From Chiayiivirga flava (lineage in GTDB: Bacteria > Pseudomonadota > Gammaproteobacteria > Xanthomonadales > Xanthomonadaceae), in contig NZ_JACHHP010000003.1 of NCBI RefSeq assembly GCF_014202825.1, positions 456,229-520,228 on the forward strand: 64,000 nt of DNA, written 5' to 3'. A program made the position numbers and the translations under genes. Shown piece by piece: positions 27,230 to 36,017 of this stretch. The notes beneath the pieces are model-generated. The model saw only the letters and a list, made by a program, of their open reading frames with translations. It was not told the DNA's origin and did not search any database. Position 1 is the stretch's first letter, and each line of letters starts with the position of its first letter.

Positions 27230-27742
27230 TCAGGCCGGCGAAGGCGCCGCGGCGTGGATTCGTCGCAGCCGCCGCAGCCGTCGCAGCTGCAGGGTCGCGA
27301 TCACCAGGAACACGAGAAAGGTGCCGCCGACCAGCGTCTTGAGCTTCGGATCGTCCGGGCCGGTGATGTACGGCGCGTCCACCGGCAGCCGCACCAGCGT
27401 TTCGTTGAAGCCCGGGATGAAGTGGAAGAACACCGTCAGCGAGAACGCGAGGGCGGCGAAGCAGTCGCGCCAGCTTCCCGGCGCGGCGCCGCGCTCGGCG
27501 ACGATGGCTGCGGCGAGTGTGAGCAGGGTGACGATGCTCAGCACATGCGCTTCGTTGAATCCGCCGTGGCGGAAGATGAACAGGCCGGTGATGGCGGCCG
27601 CCGCGGTCCACGCGACGTACGCCTTGCCCAGGCCCGTGTTCCAGCGGATGTCGCGCCGGCGCACGAGGTAGGAAAGACCCAGGCCCAGGGACATCAGGCT
27701 GATGGCGGTGTGGAACAGCCCGAAGGCGGTAATGCCGAGCAT
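27230..27742 (-). CDS. Small multi-pass membrane protein, unknown function
   Basis: The 170-residue product has about four hydrophobic segments: near residues 1-25, 43-58, 66-82 and 141-153. Short loops lie between them, with a basic tail (LQLRRLRRLRRIH). The ATG ending at 27742 gives a membrane segment right at the start; longer upstream frames add implausible Arg-rich sequence. Phrases such as HGGFNEAHVLSIVTLL and FFHFIPGFNETLVRLP suggest a conserved inner-membrane family, but I cannot name it with confidence. It is convergent with tadA and upstream of nothing obvious. Confidence 0.6.
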   Translation of the reverse strand: MLGITAFGLFHTAISLMSLGLGLSYLVRRRDIRWNTGLGKAYVAWTAAAAITGLFIFRHGGFNEAHVLSIVTLLTLAAAIVAERGAAPGSWRDCFAALAFSLTVFFHFIPGFNETLVRLPVDAPYITGPDDPKLKTLVGGTFLVFLVIATLQLRRLRRLRRIHAAAPSPA

Positions 27743-27989
27743 GCGCGTGAGCCTCGCTGGGTGCCGGTTGCGCCGCGGCCGGGGCATCGGCGGCTGCCGC
27801 GGAACAACATTGAAGAAAAGAGCGGAATCGCTCGGGCGCGCCACGCCGTCGCGCTCCGTCGGCAGCATGCGCCCGGCGCCGGGGCGGAACATCCGCTGAT
27901 GCGGGGACCTGTGAGGCACCCGTTCGGGTGACGACATCGCCCTGCATCGTGGCGGCAGCGTGTCCGCCGCGGTGCTGCGAACTTGCGCG

Positions 27990-29063
27990 CTACGCGTCGC
28001 GGACGCCGCCGCGTCCGGACTCGTACCATCGCCTGGAGCGCCTGACGATGTGGACCACCGACAGCATCACCGGCACCTCGATCAGCACGCCGACGACGGT
28101 GGCCAGCGCCGCGCCCGACTGCACGCCGAACAGGCTCACGGCGGCGGCGACGGCCAGTTCGAAGAAATTGCTTGCGCCGATCAGCGCCGACGGTCCCGCC
28201 ACGCAGTGCGCCACGCCGAGCCTGCGGTTGAGCAGGTACGCCAGGCCCGAGTTGAAATACACCTGGATCAGGATCGGCACCGCGAGCAGGGCGATGACCA
28301 GCGGCTGTTCGAGGATCTGCCGGCCCTGGAAACCGAACAGCAGCACCAGCGTCAGCAGCAGCGCCGCGAGCGACACGGGTCCGAGCGCTGCCAGCGCCCG
28401 CGCCAGCGCGGCCGCGCCGCCGCGTGCAAGGATCAGCCGCCGCACGATCGCCGCGATGACCACCGGCACCACGATGTAGAGCAGCACCGACAGCAGCAGC
28501 GTGTCCCACGGCACCGTGATGGCCGACAGGCCGAGCAGCAGCGCCACCAGCGGCGCAAACGCCACCACCATGATCGCGTCGTTGAGCGCCACCTGGCTCA
28601 GGGTGAAATTGGGTTCGCCGTCGCACAGGTTGCTCCACACGAAGACCATCGCCGTGCACGGCGCGGCCGCGAGCAGGATCAGGCCGGCGATGTAGGCGTC
28701 GATCTGCTCCGCCGGCAGGTAGGGCGCAAACAGGTGGCGGATGAAGATCCACGCCAGCAGGGCCATCGAGAACGGCTTGACCGCCCAGTTCACGAACAGC
28801 GTCACGCCGATGCCTTTCCAGTGCCGGCCGACCGTGCGCATCGCGCCGAAGTCGATCTTCAGCAGCATCGGAATGATCATCAGCCAGATCAGCAGCGCCA
28901 CCGGCAGGTTGACCCTGGCGATTTCCATCGCGCCCAGGCGCGCGAATGTCGGTGCGAAGACGTGGCCCAGCGCCGTGCCCACCACGATGCAGGCCGCGAC
29001 CCACAGGCTCAGGTAACGCTCGACGACCCCCATGCGTGGCGCGGAGACGCGAGACTCAGTCAC
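27990..29063 (-). CDS. acr3: Arsenite efflux permease Acr3
   Basis: Acr3 exports arsenite using the proton motive force. The 357-residue product has about ten membrane segments and the family-diagnostic [14 protein letters not shown] (with its essential cysteine), the preceding [16 protein letters not shown], and [17 protein letters not shown]. The chosen GTG start (29063) overlaps the stop of the arsR-arsC gene by eight bases; an ATG ten codons later lacks a Shine-Dalgarno. The C-terminus is basic. It belongs to the BASS superfamily and differs from ArsB. Co-transcribed with the arsenate reductase. Confidence 0.94.
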   Translation of the reverse strand: MTESRVSAPRMGVVERYLSLWVAACIVVGTALGHVFAPTFARLGAMEIARVNLPVALLIWLMIIPMLLKIDFGAMRTVGRHWKGIGVTLFVNWAVKPFSMALLAWIFIRHLFAPYLPAEQIDAYIAGLILLAAAPCTAMVFVWSNLCDGEPNFTLSQVALNDAIMVVAFAPLVALLLGLSAITVPWDTLLLSVLLYIVVPVVIAAIVRRLILARGGAAALARALAALGPVSLAALLLTLVLLFGFQGRQILEQPLVIALLAVPILIQVYFNSGLAYLLNRRLGVAHCVAGPSALIGASNFFELAVAAAVSLFGVQSGAALATVVGVLIEVPVMLSVVHIVRRSRRWYESGRGGVRDA

Positions 29064-29922
29064 GGGTTGTCCCCGCCTGGATCGCACCGATGCGATCGAG
29101 CGCCGGTCCGAGCGCGTCGGGCTCGGACCACACCGCGTCGGGAAGGTCGATCAGGGCACGCAGACGCGCCTTGATCGTGGCGTGCGCCTGCGCGAACGCC
29201 GCTGCCTTGTCCGCATCGCTGCCCTCGACGGCGGCGGGATCGGGCAGGCCCCAGTGGCTGCGGTGGAAGTCGCCGAAAAACACCGGACACGCTTCCGCCG
29301 CGGCGCTGTCGCAGACCGTGACCACCACGTCGAGCCGCGGTGCACCGTCGCCGGAAAACGCGTCCCAGGACTTGCTGTGCAGGCCGGCGGTCGCGATGCC
29401 CTCGGCCTGCAGCTGCGCGACGGCGAACGGATGGATGCGGCCGGTGGGCTGGCTGCCGGCGCTGAACGCTTCGAAGCGGCCGCGCCCCCAGGCGTTGAGG
29501 GTGGCTTCGGACAACACGCTGCGGGCGGAATTGCCGGTGCAGACGAACAGGACGCGATGCGGCATGGCGGGGGACTCGGGAGGGGCGGGCAGGGGGGCAG
29601 GGGCGCAGCCGCCGACCGGAGCGCAGGTCATATCGCCCGAGCCGGCGCAGCAGTTGCGCGTCAGGTACTCGATCAGGCCGTTCATCGCAGCGTAGTTGGC
29701 GCGGTAGCGCACGTAACGGCCGCGCGACTCGCCGTCGACCAGGCCGGCCTGGCTCAAGTCCTTGAGATGGAACGACAGCGTTGCCGGCGGAACCTGCAGC
29801 GCCTCGGCGATTTCGCCGGCCAGGCGTCCGGCCGGACCGGCCTCGACCAGCAGCCGGAACACCGCGAGCCGGGTGGCGTGGCCGAGCGCGGTCAGGGCCG
29901 CCAATGCATGTGTCGTTTCCAT
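29056..29922 (-). CDS. ArsR repressor fused to ArsC arsenate reductase
   Basis: A single 288-residue reading frame joins two proteins that are usually separate. Residues 1-105 are an ArsR/SmtB winged-helix regulator ([38 protein letters not shown]). The pair C91-C92 plus C100 or C106 is suited to bind arsenite, as in the C-terminal type of site known from Acidithiobacillus ArsR. After a Pro-rich linker (about 106-119), residues 120-288 are a low-molecular-weight-phosphatase-type ArsC. Its CX5R loop is C128-TGNSA-R134 and its redox cysteines are C204 and C212, typical of the thioredoxin-coupled class. No stop or strong internal ribosome site separates the halves. It should sense arsenite and reduce arsenate to arsenite for Acr3. 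Confidence 0.9.
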   Translation of the reverse strand: METTHALAALTALGHATRLAVFRLLVEAGPAGRLAGEIAEALQVPPATLSFHLKDLSQAGLVDGESRGRYVRYRANYAAMNGLIEYLTRNCCAGSGDMTCAPVGGCAPAPLPAPPESPAMPHRVLFVCTGNSARSVLSEATLNAWGRGRFEAFSAGSQPTGRIHPFAVAQLQAEGIATAGLHSKSWDAFSGDGAPRLDVVVTVCDSAAAEACPVFFGDFHRSHWGLPDPAAVEGSDADKAAAFAQAHATIKARLRALIDLPDAVWSEPDALGPALDRIGAIQAGTTRD

Positions 29923-29929
29923 TGTTGTA

Positions 29930-29945
29930 GAATAATCGAATCTTC
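29930..29945. promoter_or_regulatory. Candidate ArsR operator in the divergent ars promoter
   Basis: Only 36 bp separate arsRC from arsH, and this stretch is AT-rich in a GC-rich genome. GAATAATCGAATCTTC (29930-29945) is an imperfect dyad matching its own reverse complement at 12 of 16 positions around TCGA. TAGAAT (29928-29933) could serve as a -10 for arsH. A repressor bound here would control both transcripts. Confidence 0.5.
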
Positions 29946-29958
29946 TTGGAGGTTTCAC

Positions 29959-30762
29959 GTGTCGGCCGAACTTCCCCATCTCGATCCCCGCCGTCTGCCT
30001 GTCGTGGATCCGGCACTGCTGGCCCCGCCCGGCGGCAGCACGCATCCGCCCCGCATCCTCCTCCTGTACGGCTCGCTGCGGCCGCAGTCCTTCAGCCGCA
30101 AGCTCGCGCTGGAAGCCGAACGCCTGCTCCGCCATCTGGGGTGCGAGACCCGCGTCTTCGATCCGCACGACCTGCCGGTGCTCGACAGCGTCGCCGCGGA
30201 CCATCCGAAGGTGCGGGAGCTGCGCGCGCTGTCGCTGTGGTCCGAGGGTCAGGTGTGGGTGAGCCCGGAGCGTCACGGCGCGGTCACCGGCGTGTTCAAG
30301 AACCAGATCGACTGGCTGCCGCTCGAGGACGGCAGCGTACGCCCGACGCAGGGACGTACGCTGGCGGTCATGCAGGTGTGCGGTGGTTCGCAGTCGTTCA
30401 ACGTGGTCAACGCGCTGCGCGTGCTCGGGCGCTGGATGCGCATGGTGACGATCCCCAACCAGTCCTCCGTGGCCAAGGCCTGGCAGGAATTCGACGCCGA
30501 CGGCCGCATGAAGCCGTCGGCGTTCTACGAGCGCGTGATCGACGTGATGGAGGAACTGGTGAAGTTCACCTGGCTGGTCCGCGACCGCAGTGCCTACCTC
30601 GTCGATCGCTACAGCGAACGCAACGGTGCGAACGCGTCGACGGTGCTCACGGCCGCGGCGGGCGTGGTGGAACCCCGACCGCTGGCAGCGGACGACGAGC
30701 CGCCTCCGAAGCAGATCGCATGCAAGCCACCGGTTGCCGGCGCGCGGGCGTGCTGCGCGTGA
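29959..30762 (+). CDS. arsH: ArsH NADPH-dependent organoarsenical oxidase
   Basis: ArsH is an FMN flavoprotein that oxidises trivalent methylated or aromatic arsenicals to the less toxic pentavalent forms. The 267-residue product has the flavodoxin-like FMN loop [18 protein letters not shown], then [20 protein letters not shown] and [17 protein letters not shown], all standard for ArsH. The start is a GTG with GGAGG six bases upstream. The C-terminal tail is rich in Pro and Cys (ARACCA). It is divergent from arsRC and overlaps or abuts arsN2 downstream. Confidence 0.95.
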   Translation: MSAELPHLDPRRLPVVDPALLAPPGGSTHPPRILLLYGSLRPQSFSRKLALEAERLLRHLGCETRVFDPHDLPVLDSVAADHPKVRELRALSLWSEGQVWVSPERHGAVTGVFKNQIDWLPLEDGSVRPTQGRTLAVMQVCGGSQSFNVVNALRVLGRWMRMVTIPNQSSVAKAWQEFDADGRMKPSAFYERVIDVMEELVKFTWLVRDRSAYLVDRYSERNGANASTVLTAAAGVVEPRPLAADDEPPPKQIACKPPVAGARACCA

Positions 30763-30764
30763 CG

Positions 30765-31229
30765 ATGACGCCGTTCCCGCCCCCGCGCATCGACGCCGCA
30801 CGCGCGGATGACCTGCAGCCCATTCACGCCCTGCTCGTGTCGGCCGGTCTGCCGATCGACGATGTCGATATCGCGTTGCTCGCGGATTTTCTCGTGGTCC
30901 GCGGCGCGGGCGGTGTGGTCGGTGTCGTCGGCCTGCAGCGTGCCGGCGACGCCGCGCTGCTGCGGTCGCTCGCGGTCGCACCGCAGAGGCAACGATCGGG
31001 CCTGGGTGCTGCGCTGGTCGATGCCGCGGAAGCCGCCGCCGAGGCGCGCGGGATTGCCGCCCTGTTCCTGCTGACGACATCGGCCGCGCCATTTTTCGCC
31101 ACCCGCGGCTATGCGCAGATCGAGCGCGCCGCGGCGCCGCCGGCGATCCGATCGACCGCGCAATTCGCGCAGCTGTGCCCGGCGTCGTCCGTGTTGATGG
31201 TCAAGCCCGTGCAGCGACGGCCACGCTGA
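30765..31229 (+). CDS. arsN2: ArsN2-type GNAT N-acetyltransferase
   Basis: The 154-residue GNAT protein begins a few bases after arsH (a GTG at 30759 that overlaps the arsH stop is an alternative start). The acetyl-CoA loop is in LRSLAVAPQRQRSGLGAALV, and the family-specific lines LFLLTTSAAPFFATRGY and FAQLCPASSVLM match the ArsN2 group found in ars operons. ArsN proteins are thought to acetylate arsenic-containing antibiotics such as arsinothricin; for ArsN2 the substrate is less certain. Position in the arsenic island supports the call. Confidence 0.87.
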   Translation: MTPFPPPRIDAARADDLQPIHALLVSAGLPIDDVDIALLADFLVVRGAGGVVGVVGLQRAGDAALLRSLAVAPQRQRSGLGAALVDAAEAAAEARGIAALFLLTTSAAPFFATRGYAQIERAAAPPAIRSTAQFAQLCPASSVLMVKPVQRRPR

Positions 31230-31297
31230 CGTTCGATCCCGCCGGTGCGGTTGCCCGGCGTGCAACGCAGCCGCTGCCGCGCCGCGCGCTGCGCCCA

Positions 31298-33118
31298 TTA
31301 TTTCCGCGACGCGCCGTAGGTGGAGATCTCGATCCGGTTGCGTCCGCCGCGCTTGGCCGCGTACAGGCGGGCGTCCGCGCGGCGCAGCAGGTCCTGCGCC
31401 TCGCACGGCGTGCCGGTCGGCACGATGTGCAGGCCGATGCTGATCGTCAGATCCACGCGGTGCGGGTCGGTGAGGATCGGGCGTTGCTCGATGCCGGCGC
31501 GCACGCGTTCGGCCACGGCCATCGCGGCGTCGGCATCGATGTGCGGCAGCACGATGGCGAATTCCTCGCCGCCGTAGCGCGCGAGGATCGCGTCGTCGTT
31601 CGCCACCGCCTGCGACAGGGCCGCCGCCGTCGCGCGCAGGCAGGCGTCGCCGACGGAATGGCCGTAGCGGTCGTTGATCGATTTGAAGTGGTCGATGTCG
31701 ATCATCATCAGCGCCATCGGCGTGCGCTGCGCGTCCACGTCGCGGCAGACGCGCGCCAGCGCATCGTCCAGGTGGCGGCGGTTGTACAGGCCGGTGAGGC
31801 CGTCGCGGCGGGAGAAATCGTCGAGCCGGCGGTTCGCGTCCTCCAGGTGCTGCAGCGCGGCGTCGAGATCGGCGGTGCGCGCCTGCACGCGCGATTCGAG
31901 TTCGCTGCGCGCTTCACGCTGGATGCGCTCGTTCTCCGCGGTGAGCGCGTTGATGCGGTAGGCCAGCGCCAGCGAGAGCAGGATCATTTCCGCCGCCGAG
32001 CCGATCTGGATGCTGTATTCGGTGAGCGGCACCTTCGGCAGGATGCCCAGCGCCACCGCGGCGTAGATCATGGTGCCGATCAGCAGGATGCTCCACGCCA
32101 GCGCGAACTGCCGCGCCGGCGCGTACGAGCGCATGCTGCCGAACGCGGCGATCAGGATCACGGGCGCCACCGCCAGCGACAGCAGCGTCTGCAGGCGGAT
32201 GACGACGCTGTACGGCGCGACCAGCGCGGCCAGCGCCAGCGCGAGCGCAAACGCCATGCACAGGCGCAGCAGCAGGTCGAACAGCGGCGCGCGTCGTGCA
32301 AGGTCGAGGAAGCGGCGACTGAACTGCATCACCGTGATCATCGAGAACGACACGCTCAGCAGCGTTGCAAGGTTGCCCCAGTGCGGCCACTGCGGCCACA
32401 GGTGCTGGAACGCGAGGCCGTTGAGGCACAGCAGCATCAGGCAATAGCTGGCCCCATACAGCGCGTACCAGAGGAAATTGCCGTCGCGCACCGAAGCGAA
32501 CAGCAGCAGGTTGTAGAGCGTGAGCGCGACGAGGATGCCGTAGTAGAGGCCGAGCAGGAGACGGCTGGTCAGTTGTCCGGCGAGATAGGCGCGCGGATCG
32601 GCCAGCAGCAGGGGCACCTGCATCGAGCTCTGCGACTCGACGCGCAGGTAGAACGTCGCCGACGCGCGAGGCGCAAAATCGACGAGGAAGTTGAGGTGGC
32701 GATCGGCCAGATCGCGCGTGGCGAACGGCGTGCGGTCGCCGCCGTCGCGCCGGGTGACGGTGCCGGCGGCATCGATGCGGAACAGGGTCACGTGATCGAG
32801 CAGGGCATAGTCGATGACGAGGACGCGGCGCACCGCCTCCGGCAGGGTGTTCTCCACCTCGAAGCGGAACCAGTACGCCCCCTGCGCATAGCCGAACGTG
32901 GTTTCGCCGGGCGCGAGCGCGCGGAAACGCGCCGTTGTTCCCGGCGCGCGGACGGCGTCGAGATCTGCGGCATGGTCGGCGTTTTCGAGCACCTGCGTGG
33001 CGGGGGTGAGGTCGAGGACGGGCGGCGTGCCCGCGTCGAGCAGTACGCGCGCGTCCGCGTCCGGACACGCGCCCAGCAGGAGCAGGCACGCAAGCGCGCC
33101 AGCCCGCAACAGCTTCAT
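31298..33118 (-). CDS. Membrane diguanylate cyclase with 7TMR-DISM sensor
   Basis: The 606-residue protein should make cyclic di-GMP in response to a periplasmic ligand. It has an N-terminal signal with a possible lipobox LGAC (C18). A periplasmic 7TMR-DISMED2-type beta domain follows at about 25-175, then seven membrane segments at about 183-390. A short coiled coil (395-435) leads to the GGDEF domain (437-600). The active loop is GGEEF (516-520), with DIDHFKSINDRYGH upstream, so it should be catalytic. No RxxD inhibitory site lies five residues before it (ANDDAILARY), so product inhibition is probably absent. It is divergent from the his operon. Confidence 0.88.
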   Translation of the reverse strand: MKLLRAGALACLLLLGACPDADARVLLDAGTPPVLDLTPATQVLENADHAADLDAVRAPGTTARFRALAPGETTFGYAQGAYWFRFEVENTLPEAVRRVLVIDYALLDHVTLFRIDAAGTVTRRDGGDRTPFATRDLADRHLNFLVDFAPRASATFYLRVESQSSMQVPLLLADPRAYLAGQLTSRLLLGLYYGILVALTLYNLLLFASVRDGNFLWYALYGASYCLMLLCLNGLAFQHLWPQWPHWGNLATLLSVSFSMITVMQFSRRFLDLARRAPLFDLLLRLCMAFALALALAALVAPYSVVIRLQTLLSLAVAPVILIAAFGSMRSYAPARQFALAWSILLIGTMIYAAVALGILPKVPLTEYSIQIGSAAEMILLSLALAYRINALTAENERIQREARSELESRVQARTADLDAALQHLEDANRRLDDFSRRDGLTGLYNRRHLDDALARVCRDVDAQRTPMALMMIDIDHFKSINDRYGHSVGDACLRATAAALSQAVANDDAILARYGGEEFAIVLPHIDADAAMAVAERVRAGIEQRPILTDPHRVDLTISIGLHIVPTGTPCEAQDLLRRADARLYAAKRGGRNRIEISTYGASRK

Positions 33119-33250
33119 GGTGAGGTCGGTGACTCTGGATTCCCGCTGCGAGCATACGCAGGTATCGCCATGCGGAGTGCACGGATTCGCGCGCAACTGC
33201 CCGCCGACACAAGAGTTTGCAGCTCCGGAGGCAGTCGGCGCGAAAGATGT

Positions 33251-33279
33251 TTGCCATTGTAATAGCGCATTAATACAAT
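33251..33279 (+). promoter_or_regulatory. Sigma-70 promoter of the his operon
   Basis: TTGCCA (33251-33256), 17 bases, TACAAT (33274-33279). This close match to consensus would start transcription near 33286. It therefore argues against the ATG at 33278 and supports the ATG at 33308 as the start of the first gene. Confidence 0.72.
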
Positions 33280-33307
33280 GCGCGTCCCGCCCCGGACCAC
33301 GCTGCGA

Positions 33308-33655
33308 ATGAAGCGCCGCGCCCTGCAGCCCGATGCCGCCCCCACCGATGCGCTCGACGCCTTGTGCGATGCGCTGCTGACCGCGCGCTCGCGCGCCGAC
33401 GTGCGCGCGCTGCTGGTCGACCTGTGCACGCCGGCGGAACTCGAAGCGCTGTCGGACCGCTGGCATGTCATCCCGCTGCTGCTCGACGGCCTGCCGTACC
33501 GCGAAATCCACGATCGCACCGCCGTCAGCGTGACCACCATCGGCCGCGTCGCCCGCTGCCTGATGCACGGCGCCGGCGGCTACCGCAGCGCGGCCGCGCG
33601 CCTGGGCCTGGCCGATCCCTCCATCCTGTCCGCCACCGGAATCGACGCCCGATGA
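33308..33655 (+). CDS. YerC/YecD-family TrpR-like regulator, first gene of his operon
   Basis: The 115-residue product is a TrpR-fold helix-turn-helix protein with [18 protein letters not shown], then [29 protein letters not shown], the recognition region (VSVTTIGRV). TrpR-like proteins at the head of his operons occur in Xanthomonadales, and a role as histidine-responsive regulator is plausible but inferred. The start at 33308 is chosen because the promoter overlaps the alternative ATG at 33278. Its TGA overlaps the hisG ATG (ATGA). Confidence 0.82.
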   Translation: MKRRALQPDAAPTDALDALCDALLTARSRADVRALLVDLCTPAELEALSDRWHVIPLLLDGLPYREIHDRTAVSVTTIGRVARCLMHGAGGYRSAAARLGLADPSILSATGIDAR

Positions 33656-34560
33656 GCAACAAACCCCGCGACCGCCTGCGCGTCGCCACGCAGAAATCCG
33701 GCCGGCTCACGGATGCCGGCCGCGATCTGCTCACCCGCTCGGGGCTTTCGTTCCGCGAAAGCCGCGACCGTCTGTTCTGCTACGGCGAATCGCTGCCGAT
33801 CGATCTGCTGCTGGTGCGCGATGACGACATTCCGGGCCTCATCGCCGAGGGCACCTGCGATCTCGGGTTCGTCGGCCGCAATGTGCTGGAAGAGCAGCGC
33901 CTGGAGCGCACGCGCCGCGGCGAGGCGGCGCCGTTCCGCGAACTGCGCGCACTGGGATTCGGGCGCTGCCGGCTGTCGATCGCCGTGCCGCAGGACATGG
34001 CCTGGGCCGGTCCGCAGAGCCTCGCCGGCCTGCGCATCGCCACGTCCTATCCGCAGCTGCTCGGCGACTGGCTCGATCGCCACGGCATCGCGGCGCAGGT
34101 GGTGATGCTGTCGGGTTCGGTCGAAATCGCGCCGCGTCTGGGCACGGCCGAAGCGATCTGCGACCTCGTGTCCTCCGGCGCCACGCTCGCGGCAAACCAG
34201 TTGCGCGAGGTGGCCACCGTGCTGGACAGCGAAGCGGTGCTCATCGGCCCCGCGCAGCCGTTCGCGGACGAACGCGGCGACCACGCCGACCTGCTGCTGC
34301 GCCGCCTCGACGGCACGCTGCAGGTGCGCGACAGCAAGCTGCTGATGCTGCATGTGGATCGAACCGCGCTCGACGCCGTGATCCGTCTGCTGCCCGGCAT
34401 CGACACCACGCCCATCGTCACCGCCCTCGACGGCCGCAGCGATGCGGTGGCGCTGCAGGCCGTCTGCCAGGGCGCCATCACCTGGCAGCACCTGGAAGAC
34501 ATGAAACGCGCCGGCGCCCGTTCGATGCTCGTGCTGCCGGTGGAGCAGATGCTGGCTTGA
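33652..34560 (+). CDS. hisG: ATP phosphoribosyltransferase (long form)
   Basis: HisG condenses ATP and PRPP, the committed step of histidine synthesis, and is feedback-inhibited by histidine. The 302-residue product is the long form, with a C-terminal ACT-like regulatory domain (about 225-300), so it needs no HisZ. Recognisable blocks are [22 protein letters not shown] and [25 protein letters not shown], the last covering the PRPP site. Its start overlaps the TrpR-like gene by four bases. A 146-bp repeat-containing gap separates it from hisD. Confidence 0.96.
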   Translation: MSNKPRDRLRVATQKSGRLTDAGRDLLTRSGLSFRESRDRLFCYGESLPIDLLLVRDDDIPGLIAEGTCDLGFVGRNVLEEQRLERTRRGEAAPFRELRALGFGRCRLSIAVPQDMAWAGPQSLAGLRIATSYPQLLGDWLDRHGIAAQVVMLSGSVEIAPRLGTAEAICDLVSSGATLAANQLREVATVLDSEAVLIGPAQPFADERGDHADLLLRRLDGTLQVRDSKLLMLHVDRTALDAVIRLLPGIDTTPIVTALDGRSDAVALQAVCQGAITWQHLEDMKRAGARSMLVLPVEQMLA

Positions 34561-34562
34561 AG

Positions 34563-34698
34563 TCGGGATTCGGGATTCGGGATTGGTGATTCGAGATTCG
34601 AGATTCGACAATCCCACGCCCGCCATCACGAAGTCACCGCGACCCTTGCTTCAGCTCTTGCGAATCACGAATCACCAATCACGAATCACGAATCACGA
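34563..34698. repeat. Heptamer repeats forming an inverted repeat between hisG and hisD
   Basis: The left arm (34563-34607) is built of 7-bp units of the type GGGATTC/GAGATTC, and the right arm (34661-34698) of GAATCAC units. The reverse complement of the right arm aligns with the left arm along its length with few mismatches, including the off-register unit GGTGATTC. The transcript can fold into a long hairpin. Such GATTCGG heptamer arrays are scattered between genes in xanthomonads. All other his genes here overlap, so this is an insertion within the operon. Confidence 0.85.
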
Positions 34699-34706
34699 CC
34701 CAACCA

Positions 34707-36017
34707 ATGCACATCCACGACTGGAACGCCCTCGACGAACCCGCCCGCGACGCCTTGCTGCGCCGACCGGCGCAGCGCGATGCGTCGGCGCTGCGCGCGG
34801 ACGTGGCACGCCTCATCGCGCAGGTGCGCGCCGACGGCGACAGTACGCTGCGGGCGCTTACCCGGCGCTTCGACGGCTGCCAGCTCGGGCCGCTCGACGT
34901 CACCGAGGAGGAATTCGACGCGGCCGAGGCCCGGGTGCCCGCCGATCTGCGGGCCGCCATCGTTGCCGCGAAGGCGCGCATCGAAGCCTTCCATCGCGCC
35001 GGCATGGCGCAGCCGTACGTGATCGAAACCGCGCCCGGCGTGCGTTGCGAGCGGGTGCTGCGGCCGATCGCGCGCGTCGGCCTGTACGTGCCGGCGGGCT
35101 CGGCGCCGCTGCCGTCGACCGCGCTGATGCTCGGCGTGCCGGCGCAGCTGGCCGGGTGTCCGCAGGTCGTGCTGTGCAGTCCGCCGCGTGCCGACGGCAG
35201 TGTCGATCCGGCCGTGCTCGCGGTCGCGCGGCTGTGCGGCGTCAGGCGCGTGTTCAAGCTCGGCGGCGTGCAGGCGATCGCGGCGATGGCCTACGGCAGC
35301 GACACCGTTCCGCGCTGCGACAAGCTGTTCGGACCGGGCAACGCATGGGTCACCGAGGCCAAGCAGCAGGTGTCCACCGACCCGGACGGCGCCGCGATCG
35401 ACATGCCGGCCGGCCCATCGGAAGTGCTGGTGATCGCCGACGCGGGCGCGGACCCGGAATTCGTCGCGGCCGACCTGCTGTCGCAGGCCGAGCACGGTCC
35501 GGACTCGCAGGTGCTGCTGCTCAGCGACAGCGATGCGATGCTGGCCAGCGTGGCGCGGGAAATCGCGTCGCAGGCGCAAACGCTGCCGCGACGCGAGATC
35601 GTCGATGCGGCGCTGGCGCACGCGCGGCTGGTGCGGGTGCGCGACATCGCACAGGCACTGGACGTGTCCAACCGCTACGCGCCGGAGCATCTGATCCTCG
35701 CGCTGCGCGAACCGCGCGCGTGGATCGATGCGATCGAAAGCGCGGGCTCGGTGTTCCTCGGCGACTACGCACCCGAGGCGCTCGGCGACTACTGCAGCGG
35801 CACCAACCACGTGTTGCCGACCTACGGTTTCGCACGGGCATGGAGTGGCGTGTCCGTGGCGAGCTTCCAGAAGTCGATCACGCTGCAGCAGGTCGACGCC
35901 GAGGGTCTGCGCGGCATCGGCGGCGACGCCGCGACGCTTGCGCGCGTGGAGCAGCTGCACGCGCACGAGCGCGCGGTCACGCGCCGCCTTGTGCGCATCG
36001 CGGAGACGCCGGCATGA
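34707..36017 (+). CDS. hisD: Histidinol dehydrogenase
   Basis: HisD, a zinc enzyme, oxidises L-histidinol twice to histidine using NAD. The 436-residue product has the family signature region [27 protein letters not shown] and the zinc/catalytic blocks [12 protein letters not shown] and [26 protein letters not shown] lies near the C-terminus. It follows the heptamer repeat and overlaps hisC by four bases. Confidence 0.97.
   Translation: MHIHDWNALDEPARDALLRRPAQRDASALRADVARLIAQVRADGDSTLRALTRRFDGCQLGPLDVTEEEFDAAEARVPADLRAAIVAAKARIEAFHRAGMAQPYVIETAPGVRCERVLRPIARVGLYVPAGSAPLPSTALMLGVPAQLAGCPQVVLCSPPRADGSVDPAVLAVARLCGVRRVFKLGGVQAIAAMAYGSDTVPRCDKLFGPGNAWVTEAKQQVSTDPDGAAIDMPAGPSEVLVIADAGADPEFVAADLLSQAEHGPDSQVLLLSDSDAMLASVAREIASQAQTLPRREIVDAALAHARLVRVRDIAQALDVSNRYAPEHLILALREPRAWIDAIESAGSVFLGDYAPEALGDYCSGTNHVLPTYGFARAWSGVSVASFQKSITLQQVDAEGLRGIGGDAATLARVEQLHAHERAVTRRLVRIAETPA

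Noticed and set aside
27743-27989. Arg-rich N-terminal extensions of the small membrane protein and other frames in this gap
   Set aside because: Composition is not protein-like and no ribosome-binding site is seen; the gap appears non-coding.
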